A DNA stretch of 64,000 nt from Tumebacillus sp. BK434 (GTDB taxonomy: Bacteria; Bacillota; Bacilli; Tumebacillales; Tumebacillaceae). The position numbers and the translations under genes were made by a program. Below the pieces are notes generated by a model. That model saw nothing but the letters and a program-made list of their open reading frames with translations, had not been told where the DNA came from and ran no database searches. Shown piece by piece: positions 48,937-57,684 of the stretch (within the stretch, counting starts at the first letter, position 1; every line of letters begins with the position of its first letter). The stretch is taken from positions 118,083 through 182,082 of the forward strand of contig NZ_SLXS01000006.1 of the NCBI RefSeq assembly GCF_004340785.1. Reading direction: 5' to 3'.

Positions 48937-49776
48937 TCATTCAGTGTGAGGAAGCACTTCTTCTGCCCGTGCGGGCGGCACGATGAATTTTTTGATCAGG
49001 CGCAGACTGTCTTTGTGGCGCGAGACCAACCCTTTTTTGTTGTCAAACTTCTTGGCGATGTCGCCCGGCTTGGATGCCGGCTTCAAGAGCGGGTTGCGGC
49101 GGGAGACCATGCCGTTGCTGAGGTAGAAGTTGTGTGTGATCACCGTCTTGTTCGCGCGCAGGACGAATTCGAGGACGGCAAACAGCTGGTCGAGGTCGCG
49201 GGAGATCATTTTGAACGAGTCGCGGAACAAAAAGGAGATCTCGCCGCGTTCGATCCCCTGCAGATCTTCTAGCAGGCTGCCGTCGGCGAACTGCTCCAGA
49301 GGCGGCAGTTCCGACCCGGCTGCCGTGACCGCTTCGTACGTCTTGGGCAGGCGGGTGCTGCGGGCGAGCTGGTCAAAAGCAGCCCAGGCGAGCGGATACT
49401 GTGCGGGCAAATGGTGGAACGGGTCTGCGTCGGGCGTGGAAAGTTCACCGGCTGCTGCAGCCAGGTCCACGCCGGAGAAAAATTCGACCGCCTGCGTGGT
49501 GATCGCCCGGATGTCGGTGTCATCGAGCAGCCCATGTGCGCCGTGCAGGTCCTGCAGCAGCGGGCTGTAGCGGATCGCCAGCACGACGAGCGGGCCGGCT
49601 TCGCGGTGAAACGGCATGTAAAACGTGGCTTCTTCCAGGGCAGGCTGGAGCAGAGCGGCGCGATAGCCGGTATCGTTCCAGCGCGCCAGCAGGGCGGTCA
49701 GGCGCTGCTCGATGTCGCCGGTCACAGCAGCCACGGTGTCAGCGTTCAGTTCTTTGTGCTGCAGGAACACGCGCAA
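48937..49776 (-). CDS. Conserved protein of unknown function (probably starts at an ATT codon)
   Basis: A soluble protein of 279-290 residues that I do not recognise. Segments: ALLARWNDTGYRAALLQPAL, FDQLARSTRLPKTYEAVTAA, NKTVITHNFYLSNGMVSRRN and a basic end KKGLVSRHKDSLRLIKKF. The first canonical start, TTG at 49776, has no good ribosome binding site. The frame continues upstream as NPISAYLTEH to an ATT at 49807-49809, which is nine bases behind AAGGAG with a stop (TGA) nine bases before it. ATT starts are known for infC, so an ATT start is plausible. Divergent from an ABC exporter. Confidence 0.75.
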   Translation of the reverse strand: MRVFLQHKELNADTVAAVTGDIEQRLTALLARWNDTGYRAALLQPALEEATFYMPFHREAGPLVVLAIRYSPLLQDLHGAHGLLDDTDIRAITTQAVEFFSGVDLAAAAGELSTPDADPFHHLPAQYPLAWAAFDQLARSTRLPKTYEAVTAAGSELPPLEQFADGSLLEDLQGIERGEISFLFRDSFKMISRDLDQLFAVLEFVLRANKTVITHNFYLSNGMVSRRNPLLKPASKPGDIAKKFDNKKGLVSRHKDSLRLIKKFIVPPARAEEVLPHTE

Positions 49777-49843
49777 GTGTTCCGTGAGATAAGCCGAGAT
49801 AGGATTAATGATCGATCACTCCTTGGGATTGCTGTCAATCTAT

Positions 49844-49872
49844 ACAAGTATTATCGCCTGAGGCGTACTTGT
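49844..49872. promoter_or_regulatory. Candidate operator between the unknown gene and the ABC exporter
   Basis: ACAAGTA (49844-49850) and TACTTGT (49866-49872) enclose CGCCTGAGGCG, itself a palindrome. A dimeric regulator such as a MarR-type protein could bind here. Confidence 0.4.
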
Positions 49873-49979
49873 CAATTCCAGCGATGATGCAGCGCGTTTT
49901 TTCGTTAAGGGGTGGACAGGAAGTCGGCCTACCGATCTCGAATCAAAAAGAGTGGAAGGGAAAGGGTGTGTGTGGAGGA

Positions 49980-51701
49980 ATGCACTTTTTACGGCCGTAT
50001 GCCAAAAAATACGCAAAGCCATTTAGTATCGCAGTTCTGTTTTTAACGTTTGAAGCTTTGTGCGACTTGATGCAGCCGACGATTATGTCGATGATCATCG
50101 ACGAAGGCATCGCCAACCGTGATTTGAACTACGTGTTCAAGATGGGCGGGCTGATGCTGTTGATCACGGCGCTCGGCGCGGTGGCCGCCTCCGTCCGAAA
50201 CGTGGCGGCAAGCGTGGTGTCACAGAACTTCGGGACGGAGTTGCGCTCCGATCTATATCGGAAAATTCAGTCACTCGCCGCCCGCAACTTGGACCGATTC
50301 GACCAAGCCTCGCTGATCACGCGGCTGACCAACGATGTGACGCAGGTACAGACGTTTGTGAACGGGATGATGCGCATCTTCGTCAAAGCCCCGCTGCTCT
50401 GCATCGGCGGTTTGATCATGGCGACCCGGCTCAACGCGGAGCTCGCCGTCGTGCTGCTGATCGTCGTGCCGATCGTCGCGGTGCTGATCATCATCAACAT
50501 GAAGATCGGCTATCCGTTTTTCCAAAAGGTGCAGAAGTCGCTCGACCGCGTGAACGGCGTGATGCGCGAATATCTGTCCGGCGTGCGCGTGGTCAAAGCG
50601 TTCAACCGCTTCGATTACGAAGTGGCGAAGTTCAGCGGCGCCAATGAAGAATTCCAGACGCGCTCCGTGGCGGCGGCGCGCGTGATCGCCGTGTTCAGCC
50701 CGGCGATCATGCTGACCTTGAACATCGGGATCGTCGCGGTGCTGTGGATCGGCGGCGTGCGCGTCGACCAAGGCAACATGCAGGTCGGACACATCATCGC
50801 GTTTACCAACTACATGACGCAGATCCTCTTCTCGCTGATGCTGATCTCGATGGTGTTCAACATGTTTGTCCGCGCGCGGGCATCGGCCGGACGGATCGGG
50901 GAAGTGTTTGCTGAAGAAAATGCGATGAGCTGGCACGAGGAGCCGCCCGCTCCTGTCGCCGAGCAGCAGGGCAGCATCGCTTTCGAAAACGTGACGTTCG
51001 CCTATGACGGCGAGCCGGTGCTGAAAAACATCACGCTGCAAGTCCAGCCGGGGGAGACGATCGGGCTGATCGGTTCGACCGGCTCCGGGAAATCGAGCCT
51101 CGTCGGGCTCCTGCTCCGCTTTTATGATCCGGATGCAGGAACGATCACCATCGACGGCGTGAACATTCAGGAAGTCAACCCGAAGCATCTGCGGGAGAAG
51201 ATCTCGATCGTGCCGCAGAAGACGACGCTGTTCACCGGCACGATTTTGGAAAACATCCAGTGGGGCAATGAACACGCCACGTTCGAGGAAGTGGAGCGGG
51301 CGGCGCGGATGGCGGAGGCGGAAGAGTTTATCGCCAAAACTCCGGAAGGCTATCACACTCGCCTCGGCCAAGGCGGGGTCAACCTGTCCGGCGGGCAGAA
51401 ACAGCGCCTGTCGATCGCCCGCGCCCTGGTGCGCAACCCGGAGATCCTGATCCTCGACGACAGCACCAGCGCCGTCGATGTGGCGACAGAAGGCAGGATC
51501 AAAACGGCGCTGAAAACGTACGCGCAAGGCTTGACCTGCATTCTGATCGCCCAGCGGATCACCTCGGTCATGGACGCCGACAAGATCGTCGTGCTCGACC
51601 AAGGCGAGATCGCCGGACTTGGCACGCATGATGAATTGATGTCTTGCTGTGAGATCTACCAGCAGATATACCGGTCGCAGATCGGCAAGGAGGTGCAGTA
51701 G
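49980..51701 (+). CDS. ABC exporter half-transporter A (BmrC-like, degenerate catalytic site)
   Basis: A 573-residue membrane-fused ABC exporter: six helices (residues 1-310) and an ATPase domain with Walker A GLIGSTGSGKSSLVGLLL, signature VNLSGGQKQRLSIARAL and Walker B EILILDDSTSAVD. The catalytic Glu after Walker B is Asp here, as in BmrC, making one of the two ATP sites of the heterodimer degenerate. Its partner follows one base after the stop. Multidrug or lipid export is likely from relatives (BmrCD/YheIH). Start ATG 49980 touches its GGAGGA; a GTG at 49968 behind GGAAGGGAAAGG is an alternative. Confidence 0.92.
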   Translation: MHFLRPYAKKYAKPFSIAVLFLTFEALCDLMQPTIMSMIIDEGIANRDLNYVFKMGGLMLLITALGAVAASVRNVAASVVSQNFGTELRSDLYRKIQSLAARNLDRFDQASLITRLTNDVTQVQTFVNGMMRIFVKAPLLCIGGLIMATRLNAELAVVLLIVVPIVAVLIIINMKIGYPFFQKVQKSLDRVNGVMREYLSGVRVVKAFNRFDYEVAKFSGANEEFQTRSVAAARVIAVFSPAIMLTLNIGIVAVLWIGGVRVDQGNMQVGHIIAFTNYMTQILFSLMLISMVFNMFVRARASAGRIGEVFAEENAMSWHEEPPAPVAEQQGSIAFENVTFAYDGEPVLKNITLQVQPGETIGLIGSTGSGKSSLVGLLLRFYDPDAGTITIDGVNIQEVNPKHLREKISIVPQKTTLFTGTILENIQWGNEHATFEEVERAARMAEAEEFIAKTPEGYHTRLGQGGVNLSGGQKQRLSIARALVRNPEILILDDSTSAVDVATEGRIKTALKTYAQGLTCILIAQRITSVMDADKIVVLDQGEIAGLGTHDELMSCCEIYQQIYRSQIGKEVQ

Positions 51702-51702
51702 C

Positions 51703-53586
51703 ATGGCGAACGCTTCGAAACGGCAGGAGCAGGCGCCGCCCGCGCCGGCGATTCCGGGGCGGCCGGGCGGATTTGGCCAGCGAAACGGCCCGGTCGTGAA
51801 GCCGAAAAATTTCAAAGCCACGCTGAAACGGCTCTGGGACTATTTCGGCAAAGAGCGCAAGATGCTGTCCCTGATCTTCGGGCTGATCCTCGTCGATGCG
51901 GTGATCATGTTTACCGCGCCGTATCTGATCGGCCGCGCGGTCGACGCGATGTCGGCCGACGGGAGCCAGGATTTTGGCCTGTTGGAAGTGACGGTGCTGG
52001 TGCTGCTCACCGCGTATGTCGCCGATGCGGCGCTGACGTTTTTGCAAGGCTGGCTGATGGCCGGCGTGGCGCAGCGGATCGTGAAAAATCTGCGCGGGTC
52101 GCTGTTTGCCAAACTGCAGAAGCTGCCCGTTGCCTTTTTTGACACGCGCACGCACGGGGAACTGATGAGCCGCTTGTCCAACGACATCGACAACGTGAGC
52201 AATACGATCTCGCAGTCGACGACACAGCTGATGTCCGGCTCGATTTTGATCCTCGGGACACTGGGGATGATGATCGCGCTGAGCCCGGTGCTGACGCTGG
52301 CGACGCTGTTCACCATCCCGCTCGTCTTCTGGCTGACCCGCTCGATTGCCAAACGCACGCGGGTGCTGTTCAAGAACCAGCAGATCGAGCTCGGCAAGCT
52401 GAACGGCCATATCGAAGAGACGGTCACCGGGCTGCAGGTGGTCAAAGCGTTCAACCATGAGCACAAGGTGATCGAAGAGTTTGAAGCGGTGAACCAGCGG
52501 CTGCGCGAAGTGGGCTTGAAGGCGCAGATCTGGTCGGGTTTTCTGATGCCGATCATGAACGTGATCAACAACCTCGGCTTTGCGGTCGTCGCCGTGGTCG
52601 GGGCGGTGCTGGCGATCCAGGGCGATGTGACGATCGGGATCATCGCCAGCTTCTTGACCTACTCGCGGCAGTTTGTCCGGCCGTTGAACGACTTGGCGAA
52701 CACCTTTAACGTCTTGCAGTCGGGCGTCGCCGGGGCGGAGCGGGTGTTTGAAGTGCTCGACGAGCAGGAAGAGCCGGCCGACCGCCCGGGCGCGGTGGAA
52801 CTGAAAGACCCGAAAGGCCATGTCGTGTTCGAAAACGTGAGCTTTGGCTATCGGCCGGACGTACCGATCTTGCAGGACGTCAGCTTCGAATCTCCGCAAG
52901 GCACCAGCACGGCGCTGGTCGGGCCGACGGGGGCGGGCAAGACGACGGTGGTCAACCTCTTGACCCGCTTTTATGATGTGACGGGCGGGACGATCTATCT
53001 GGACGGACGGGACATCCGCGATTACACGCGGGACAGCTTGCGCAAAAGCTTTGGCATCGTGCTGCAGGACACCTACCTGTTCTCGGGGACGATCAAGGAA
53101 AACATCAAATACGGACGCCCCGATGCGACCGACGAGGAAGTGGAGACGGCGGCGAAGATGGCGAATGCGGACGTGTTCATCAAGCGCCTGCCCAAGCAGT
53201 ATGACACGCAGCTCTCCGAAAACGGCAGCAACTTGAGCCAGGGGCAGCGCCAACTGCTCGCCATCGCGCGGGTGATCCTCGCCAAGCCGGGACTTTTGAT
53301 CCTCGATGAGGCTACGAGCAGCATCGACACGCGCACCGAGCTGCACATTCAGGAGGCGCTGCTGCAGATCCAGCAAGGGCGTACCTCGTTTCTGATCGCA
53401 CACCGTCTGAACACGATCCGCGATGCGGACACGATCATGGTCGTCGATCAAGGTCACATCGTCGAGCAGGGCAGCCATGATCAGCTGATCGAGCAGCAGG
53501 GACGGTACTACAACATGTTTGTCAACCAGTTCAAGAACCTTGAATCTGCGCTAGAGGACGATGAAAAAGGCCGCGGACTCGCTTGA
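51703..53586 (+). CDS. ABC exporter half-transporter B (BmrD-like, canonical site)
   Basis: Partner of the preceding gene, 627 residues, with a Pro/Gly/Gln-rich N-terminal extension of about 35 residues, six membrane helices and an ATPase domain: Walker A ALVGPTGAGKTTVVNLLTRF, signature SNLSQGQRQLLAIARVI, Walker B GLLILDEATSSID with intact catalytic Glu, H-loop LIAHRLNTIRDADTI. Together the two halves form a heterodimeric drug or lipid exporter. The ribosome binding site AGGAGGTG lies inside the end of the first gene. A terminator overlaps the stop codon. Confidence 0.93.
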   Translation: MANASKRQEQAPPAPAIPGRPGGFGQRNGPVVKPKNFKATLKRLWDYFGKERKMLSLIFGLILVDAVIMFTAPYLIGRAVDAMSADGSQDFGLLEVTVLVLLTAYVADAALTFLQGWLMAGVAQRIVKNLRGSLFAKLQKLPVAFFDTRTHGELMSRLSNDIDNVSNTISQSTTQLMSGSILILGTLGMMIALSPVLTLATLFTIPLVFWLTRSIAKRTRVLFKNQQIELGKLNGHIEETVTGLQVVKAFNHEHKVIEEFEAVNQRLREVGLKAQIWSGFLMPIMNVINNLGFAVVAVVGAVLAIQGDVTIGIIASFLTYSRQFVRPLNDLANTFNVLQSGVAGAERVFEVLDEQEEPADRPGAVELKDPKGHVVFENVSFGYRPDVPILQDVSFESPQGTSTALVGPTGAGKTTVVNLLTRFYDVTGGTIYLDGRDIRDYTRDSLRKSFGIVLQDTYLFSGTIKENIKYGRPDATDEEVETAAKMANADVFIKRLPKQYDTQLSENGSNLSQGQRQLLAIARVILAKPGLLILDEATSSIDTRTELHIQEALLQIQQGRTSFLIAHRLNTIRDADTIMVVDQGHIVEQGSHDQLIEQQGRYYNMFVNQFKNLESALEDDEKGRGLA

Positions 53587-53604
53587 GTCTGCGGCCTTTT
53601 CCGC
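53564..53604 (+). terminator. Terminator overlapping the end of the ABC operon
   Basis: AAAAGGCCGCGGACTC and GAGTCTGCGGCCTTTT arms. The stop codon TGA lies in the loop. Confidence 0.85.
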
Positions 53605-53676
53605 TCTTGATTGGCATATTTCAACATTTAGTGACATTTCATGTAGATGTAAGCCGCGACAAAAGGAGGAAGTTAT

Positions 53677-54570
53677 ATGCCGAAACGGATCTGCATCGAC
53701 CCCGGCCATGGCGGGTACGACCCGGGCGCAGTGGCCAAAGGGGTGCGGGAAAAGGACATCACGCTAAAAATCGGGCTTCAGTTGCGCGACCTGCTCCGCA
53801 AGGCTGGTTTTGAAGTGCTGATGACACGGGAGGCTGACGTGTCGCCGGGTGGCTACCCGCAGGTCGCAGCCGACCTGCGGGAGCGCTGCCGCATCGCAAA
53901 TACTAAGCAAGTGGACGTGTTTCTGTCCCTCCATGTCAACGCCGGGGGCGGGCGCGGCGCCGAGATCTATGTCTATGGCCAGGGCGGCCCGATCGCCAGT
54001 TTGGCGAAAGGCGTGATCACAGGCGTCTCGACGATCTGCGGCACGCATGGACAGGCGGTGCGCGACGGTGGTCCGAACGGCACGGGTTTCGCCGTGATCT
54101 GCAACACAGAAGCGGATGCGATGCTGCTGGAGATCGGCTTTATCGACTCGGACGATCTGCAGAAAATTCAAGCGAATCTTGATAAATTCGCCCCGCTGAT
54201 CTGCCGTGCGTTTTGTGAGTTTTACAAGCTGAAGGTTCCGGACGATCGTGCGGACGATCAGGAGCCGCCGGTGCCGCAAATGCTCGACCGCCAAGCGGTC
54301 GACCTGGTCATCGCCCAGCTGGGTGCGCTGACCAAGACGGGGACGGACGAGGTGCTGGTCGCCTGCAACTATGCGGCTAACTCGCTGCGCCGCGCGCTGT
54401 CCTTGCCGATCACCCAGAACAAAGGCATCCCGACTCCCCGCGCGGCCGATCGCGTGATCGACGTGTTGGGCGCGCTGTGGATGTGTGCGGAGGACGAGGA
54501 CATCCAAGACGCCTACCACTATGCGGCCGATGCGCTGCGGGCGGTGCAGTCGCAGCGCTTCATCGGCTGA
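53677..54570 (+). CDS. N-acetylmuramoyl-L-alanine amidase (Amidase_3 type)
   Basis: A zinc enzyme of 297 residues that cuts the bond between MurNAc and L-alanine in peptidoglycan. The Amidase_3 domain (1-180) shows CIDPGHGGYDPGAVAKGVRE (first His), the Glu in GVREKDITLKI, DVFLSLHVNAGG (second His) and AMLLEIGFIDSDDL (catalytic Glu). There is no signal peptide, as in CwlC-type mother-cell or phage lysin amidases. The C-terminal 100 residues contain two related helical motifs (VDLVIAQLGALTKTGTDEVL; IDVLGALWMCAEDEDIQDAY) that may be a wall-binding or dimerisation unit. Confidence 0.9.
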   Translation: MPKRICIDPGHGGYDPGAVAKGVREKDITLKIGLQLRDLLRKAGFEVLMTREADVSPGGYPQVAADLRERCRIANTKQVDVFLSLHVNAGGGRGAEIYVYGQGGPIASLAKGVITGVSTICGTHGQAVRDGGPNGTGFAVICNTEADAMLLEIGFIDSDDLQKIQANLDKFAPLICRAFCEFYKLKVPDDRADDQEPPVPQMLDRQAVDLVIAQLGALTKTGTDEVLVACNYAANSLRRALSLPITQNKGIPTPRAADRVIDVLGALWMCAEDEDIQDAYHYAADALRAVQSQRFIG

Positions 54571-54681
54571 GCTACTTCAGTTCCTGACAGACCATGTTCA
54601 CGCTGCCGAACGAAGGGGCGCGGTTTTTGTTTGCCTGCAGCTGATTTATGGTAAGCTATGGGCAAAGGAGGAAAGGAACTG

Positions 54682-55365
54682 ATGGCCTCTCATTTTTTTA
54701 CCAAATTAGGTTTGGCGCTTTTTCTCGGCCTTCTCATAGGGATCGATCGCCAGCTGCGCAACAAGCCGCTCGGTGTGAAGACGAGCATGGTGATCTCGGT
54801 GGCGAGCTGCCTGATCACGATTGTGTCGATCGAGTCGGTGCACCGCTATTCAGAGCCGGGCCACACCACGATGGACCCGATGCGCCTCGCCGCCCAGATC
54901 GTCAGCGGGGTCGGCTTCCTCGGCGCGGGCGTGATCTTGCGCCGCGGCGATGATGTGATCTCCGGTCTCACCACCGCCTCGATGGTCTGGGCGGCGTCCG
55001 GGCTTGGCATCGCCGTTGGCGCAGGCTTCTATCTGGAGTCGATCACCGCGATGGTGCTGATCATCCTCGCGATCAACCTCTTTCCGGCCTTCATCAAGCG
55101 CGTGGGGCCGAGCTCGCTGCGGGAGCGGGACTTGTCGGTCAAACTGATCGTCGATGTGGACAGCAGCGAAGAGCTCGACCAGATCTTCAAACAGATCAAG
55201 CATCTCGACATGCAGGTTCGGCGCGTGAAAATCAAAGACTACGAGCAAGACTACCAGCTCTTAGAGATGATCCTCATCGCGCCGAAAGACCGCTACACCA
55301 CCGATGTCTACGTCTCGCTGAAAAGCCTGCCGCACATCGTGACAGTGGAAGTGCACAGCAAGTAG
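54682..55365 (+). CDS. MgtC/SapB family membrane protein
   Basis: A 227-residue protein with four or five N-terminal helices typical of MgtC/SapB (LGLALFLGLLIGIDRQLRNK; SGVGFLGAGVILRRGDDVIS; GLTTASMVWAASGLGIAVGA) and a cytoplasmic ACT-like tail. MgtC proteins act in Mg2+ homeostasis and in modulating the F1Fo ATPase in pathogens; the role in this organism is unknown. ATG at 54682 behind AAAGGAGGAAAGG. Confidence 0.9.
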   Translation: MASHFFTKLGLALFLGLLIGIDRQLRNKPLGVKTSMVISVASCLITIVSIESVHRYSEPGHTTMDPMRLAAQIVSGVGFLGAGVILRRGDDVISGLTTASMVWAASGLGIAVGAGFYLESITAMVLIILAINLFPAFIKRVGPSSLRERDLSVKLIVDVDSSEELDQIFKQIKHLDMQVRRVKIKDYEQDYQLLEMILIAPKDRYTTDVYVSLKSLPHIVTVEVHSK

Positions 55366-55394
55366 AAGCAAAAGGGAGCAGAGGAGGGAGCAGG

Positions 55395-55769
55395 ATGGAA
55401 AGACAGATCACGTCGGAGTGCGGCCGAGCCCTTGTCGGGCAGGTGCGCGAGATCGCGCTGCGGCTGCCGGAAGCGACGGAGGCGGTGGACAAGTTTGGGC
55501 ATACGTCGTTTCGGGTGCAGGACAAGCCGTTTGTGATGATGGGCGAAAGCGCAAAAGGCACTTCGCTTTCCTTGAAAGTGCTGAAGGAGACGCAGGAAGT
55601 GCTGCTGCAACGCCCGGGCTTCACGAAGACGCCGTACATCGGGCAGCACGGCTGGGTCTCGCTGGATACGAACTCAGCGCTGGACTGGCACGAGATTGGA
55701 GAACTGATCACCGAAGGCTACCTGCGCAGCGCGCCGAAGCGCCTGCAGAAACAAGTAATGACGCCCTAG
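55395..55769 (+). CDS. MmcQ/YjbR-family DNA-binding-like protein
   Basis: A 124-residue member of the YjbR/CyaY-fold family: VREIALRLPEATEAVDKFGH, TSFRVQDKPFVMMGES and YIGQHGWVSLDTN, then IGELITEGYLRSAPKRL. Function unknown; mitomycin-resistance MmcQ is a named relative. The ATG follows GGAGGGAGCAGG. A terminator (ATGACGCCCT/AGGGCGTCAT) at 55758-55790 directly follows. Confidence 0.87.
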   Translation: MERQITSECGRALVGQVREIALRLPEATEAVDKFGHTSFRVQDKPFVMMGESAKGTSLSLKVLKETQEVLLQRPGFTKTPYIGQHGWVSLDTNSALDWHEIGELITEGYLRSAPKRLQKQVMTP

Positions 55770-55790
55770 CGACAGGGCGTCATTTTTTAT
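55758..55790. terminator. Terminator between the YjbR-like gene and the amidohydrolase gene
   Basis: ATGACGCCCT and AGGGCGTCAT arms around AGCGAC, then TTTTTT. Confidence 0.8.
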
Positions 55791-56680
55791 TCGTGCTGCA
55801 GTTTTTCCAAGATGGCGAGCGGTAGTTCGAAGCGGCAGGTCTTCAGCGGGTCGACGACCTGGCAGATCTGCAGATTGCCGCCGATGCTGAGCAGGGCGCC
55901 CGCTTCATGCTTGTTCAAGCCGCATTCCGTCTCCAGATACTGCACCATGTTCCGGGTCGCCGTCGACGCCGCATCGTCGAGCAGGTGCGCGGAGGCGATG
56001 GTGTAGAGGTGGGTGTCCGTCTTCGCCATCGGCAGCGGCCACGTTTTGCCTTTGACCACCGTCAAGGTCACCGTGACTTCGCCTGCGATCTCCACGCCGC
56101 AGACGCCGACTTCGCCGTCGCCCATCGCTGCGTGCAGGTCGCCGAGCGCAAACAGCGCCCCCGGCACGTTGACCGGCAAGTACAAGGTCGTGCCTTCCCG
56201 GATCACTTTGCAGTCCATGTTGCCGCCGTGGCGGTCGGGCGTGCCGCAGGAGACCGGGTCGCCGGCCGGCGCGGTGCCGATCACGCCGATCATCGGATTC
56301 AGCGGTAACGACAAGCGCTCAGAAAAAACGGCCGTGCCGTCCTGAATCGGAATCATCCGGATCACGTTCTCTTCCAGCAAGTCCCCGATCACGCCAAGGC
56401 CCGGTCCGGTGACCATCACGCCGCGGTCGCCGATCGCGATCTGTTCGATCTGCACCTGCAGGATATCGCCAGGCTCTGCCCCCTCCACAAAAACCGGGCC
56501 GGTCGCCGGATTGATCCGGTCCCAGTCCAGCTCGGCAAACGGCGTATCGGTTGCCGTAATCTGATTCTCGAAACAATCGCAAGTCTCAAACACCACACGC
56601 GCGCCGTCTTCCACCGTCAGCACGGGCGCATGCTCGGCCGACATCGCGTAGATCAGCTCGCGTTTTGATACTCGGTACAT
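55787..56680 (-). CDS. Acetamidase/formamidase family protein
   Basis: A 297-residue amidohydrolase of the FmdA/AmdA family, which frees ammonia from short amides. Visible: FETCDCFENQITATDTPFAE, NPATGPVFVEGAEPGDILQV, TPDRHGGNMDCKVIREGTTL, LGDLHAAMGDGEVGVCGVEI and ETECGLNKHEAGALLSIGGN. The zinc-site His/Asp residues in PDRHGGNMD and DLHAAMGDGE are kept. Start MYRVSKREL at 56680 behind AGAGGTG. Confidence 0.92.
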   Translation of the reverse strand: MYRVSKRELIYAMSAEHAPVLTVEDGARVVFETCDCFENQITATDTPFAELDWDRINPATGPVFVEGAEPGDILQVQIEQIAIGDRGVMVTGPGLGVIGDLLEENVIRMIPIQDGTAVFSERLSLPLNPMIGVIGTAPAGDPVSCGTPDRHGGNMDCKVIREGTTLYLPVNVPGALFALGDLHAAMGDGEVGVCGVEIAGEVTVTLTVVKGKTWPLPMAKTDTHLYTIASAHLLDDAASTATRNMVQYLETECGLNKHEAGALLSIGGNLQICQVVDPLKTCRFELPLAILEKLQHE

Positions 56681-56877
56681 GGCAGACACCTCTTTTTCGC
56701 AGTTCTATGTTCTTGTATCCTAATTTCGACCTGAGTGGAAGCGGCACCTTGCGGCTGCTTCAGTTTTTCGCAGTCGATTGGGCAGATTTTACGTTGATAC
56801 TGCTTGGCAACTTCTTCGATCGCAACGTGCAACAGTGGCTGCACATGGTGGTAAAATAGGGGCATGAGGTGAGAAAC

Positions 56878-57552
56878 TTGAATCTGCAAGCCTATCAGCA
56901 AATGGTCAGCTCGATCAGCCAGCTCCTGCCCGCAGAGGCATCGATTGCGCTGTCCGATCAGTCTCAATACCTGTTATACCGACCCAGCGGTGCGATCAAC
57001 TTGAACATCCATCCCGGCGACCCGTTGAAGCACGGGTCGATCGCCGAACAGACGCTGGCGGCGGGGAACAAAGTCGCTCATTTCGTGTCGCCCGAACTGT
57101 TTGGCGTCCCGTACTACGGATTGGGCACGCCGCTCTATGATGAACACAACCGCGTGATCGGCGCGATGACCCTGATCGTACCGCCGGAGCGCTCACATCT
57201 GTTTCCGGCGATCCCACGTGTGGAATACATCGCTGGCCATGCTGACAACCGGATCGTGCCGGTGCATGAAAGCGAGATCGCCTACTTCTCCAGCAACGAA
57301 GGCACGACCTACATGCACACCCAAACGGAAGTCTTCAAAGTCAAACAGACCCTGCAGGCGCTGGAATGGCTCTTGCCGAGCCACCAGTTCATTCGCTGCC
57401 ACCGCGCGTTTCTCGTCAACATCGGCTGGATCGGCGAGATCCAGCGCCATTTCCATTCGACCTTTCTGCTGCGGATGAAAGACGAGCCGGAATCAAAGCT
57501 TCCGGTCAGTCAAAAATATGCGAGCGCGTTTCGCAGCTTGCTCGGCTTTTAG
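56878..57552 (+). CDS. LytTR-type DNA-binding regulator with N-terminal sensor
   Basis: A 224-residue regulator. The C-terminal LytTR domain (about 120-224) is clear: VPVHESEIAYFSSNEGTTYM, LLPSHQFIRCHRAFLVNIGW and IGEIQRHFHSTFLLRMKD. The N-terminal 115 residues resemble the PAS/GAF-like sensor of the CoxC/HapR-like LytTR proteins (GTPLYDEHNRVIGAMTLIVP). TTG start at 56878, six bases behind GAGGTG. It stands just before the succinate CoA-transferase gene, which it may control. Confidence 0.88.
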   Translation: MNLQAYQQMVSSISQLLPAEASIALSDQSQYLLYRPSGAINLNIHPGDPLKHGSIAEQTLAAGNKVAHFVSPELFGVPYYGLGTPLYDEHNRVIGAMTLIVPPERSHLFPAIPRVEYIAGHADNRIVPVHESEIAYFSSNEGTTYMHTQTEVFKVKQTLQALEWLLPSHQFIRCHRAFLVNIGWIGEIQRHFHSTFLLRMKDEPESKLPVSQKYASAFRSLLGF

Positions 57553-57647
57553 AGGAGGCAAACAGCCTCCTTTTTTCTGTTTTGACCCCCGATTCTGCTG
57601 TTCTGCGCCAAAAGCGAGACGAGCTCTTCCTGCCGGTGCTAGAATTG

Positions 57648-57661
57648 TGAAAGCGTTATCA
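57648..57661 (+). promoter_or_regulatory. Catabolite-responsive element (cre) before the CoA-transferase gene
   Basis: TGAAAGCGTTATCA matches the CcpA consensus TGWAANCGNTNWCA at every position. A possible -10, TAGAAT at 57640-57645, lies just upstream, so CcpA binding would block transcription when glucose is present. Confidence 0.75.
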
Positions 57662-57684
57662 TATGGTCATTGGGGGTCATAGAG

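Noticed and set aside
51568..53478. Open frame of 636 codons opposite the second ABC half-transporter
   Set aside because: Antisense shadow of codon bias; the plus-strand ABC motifs are complete.
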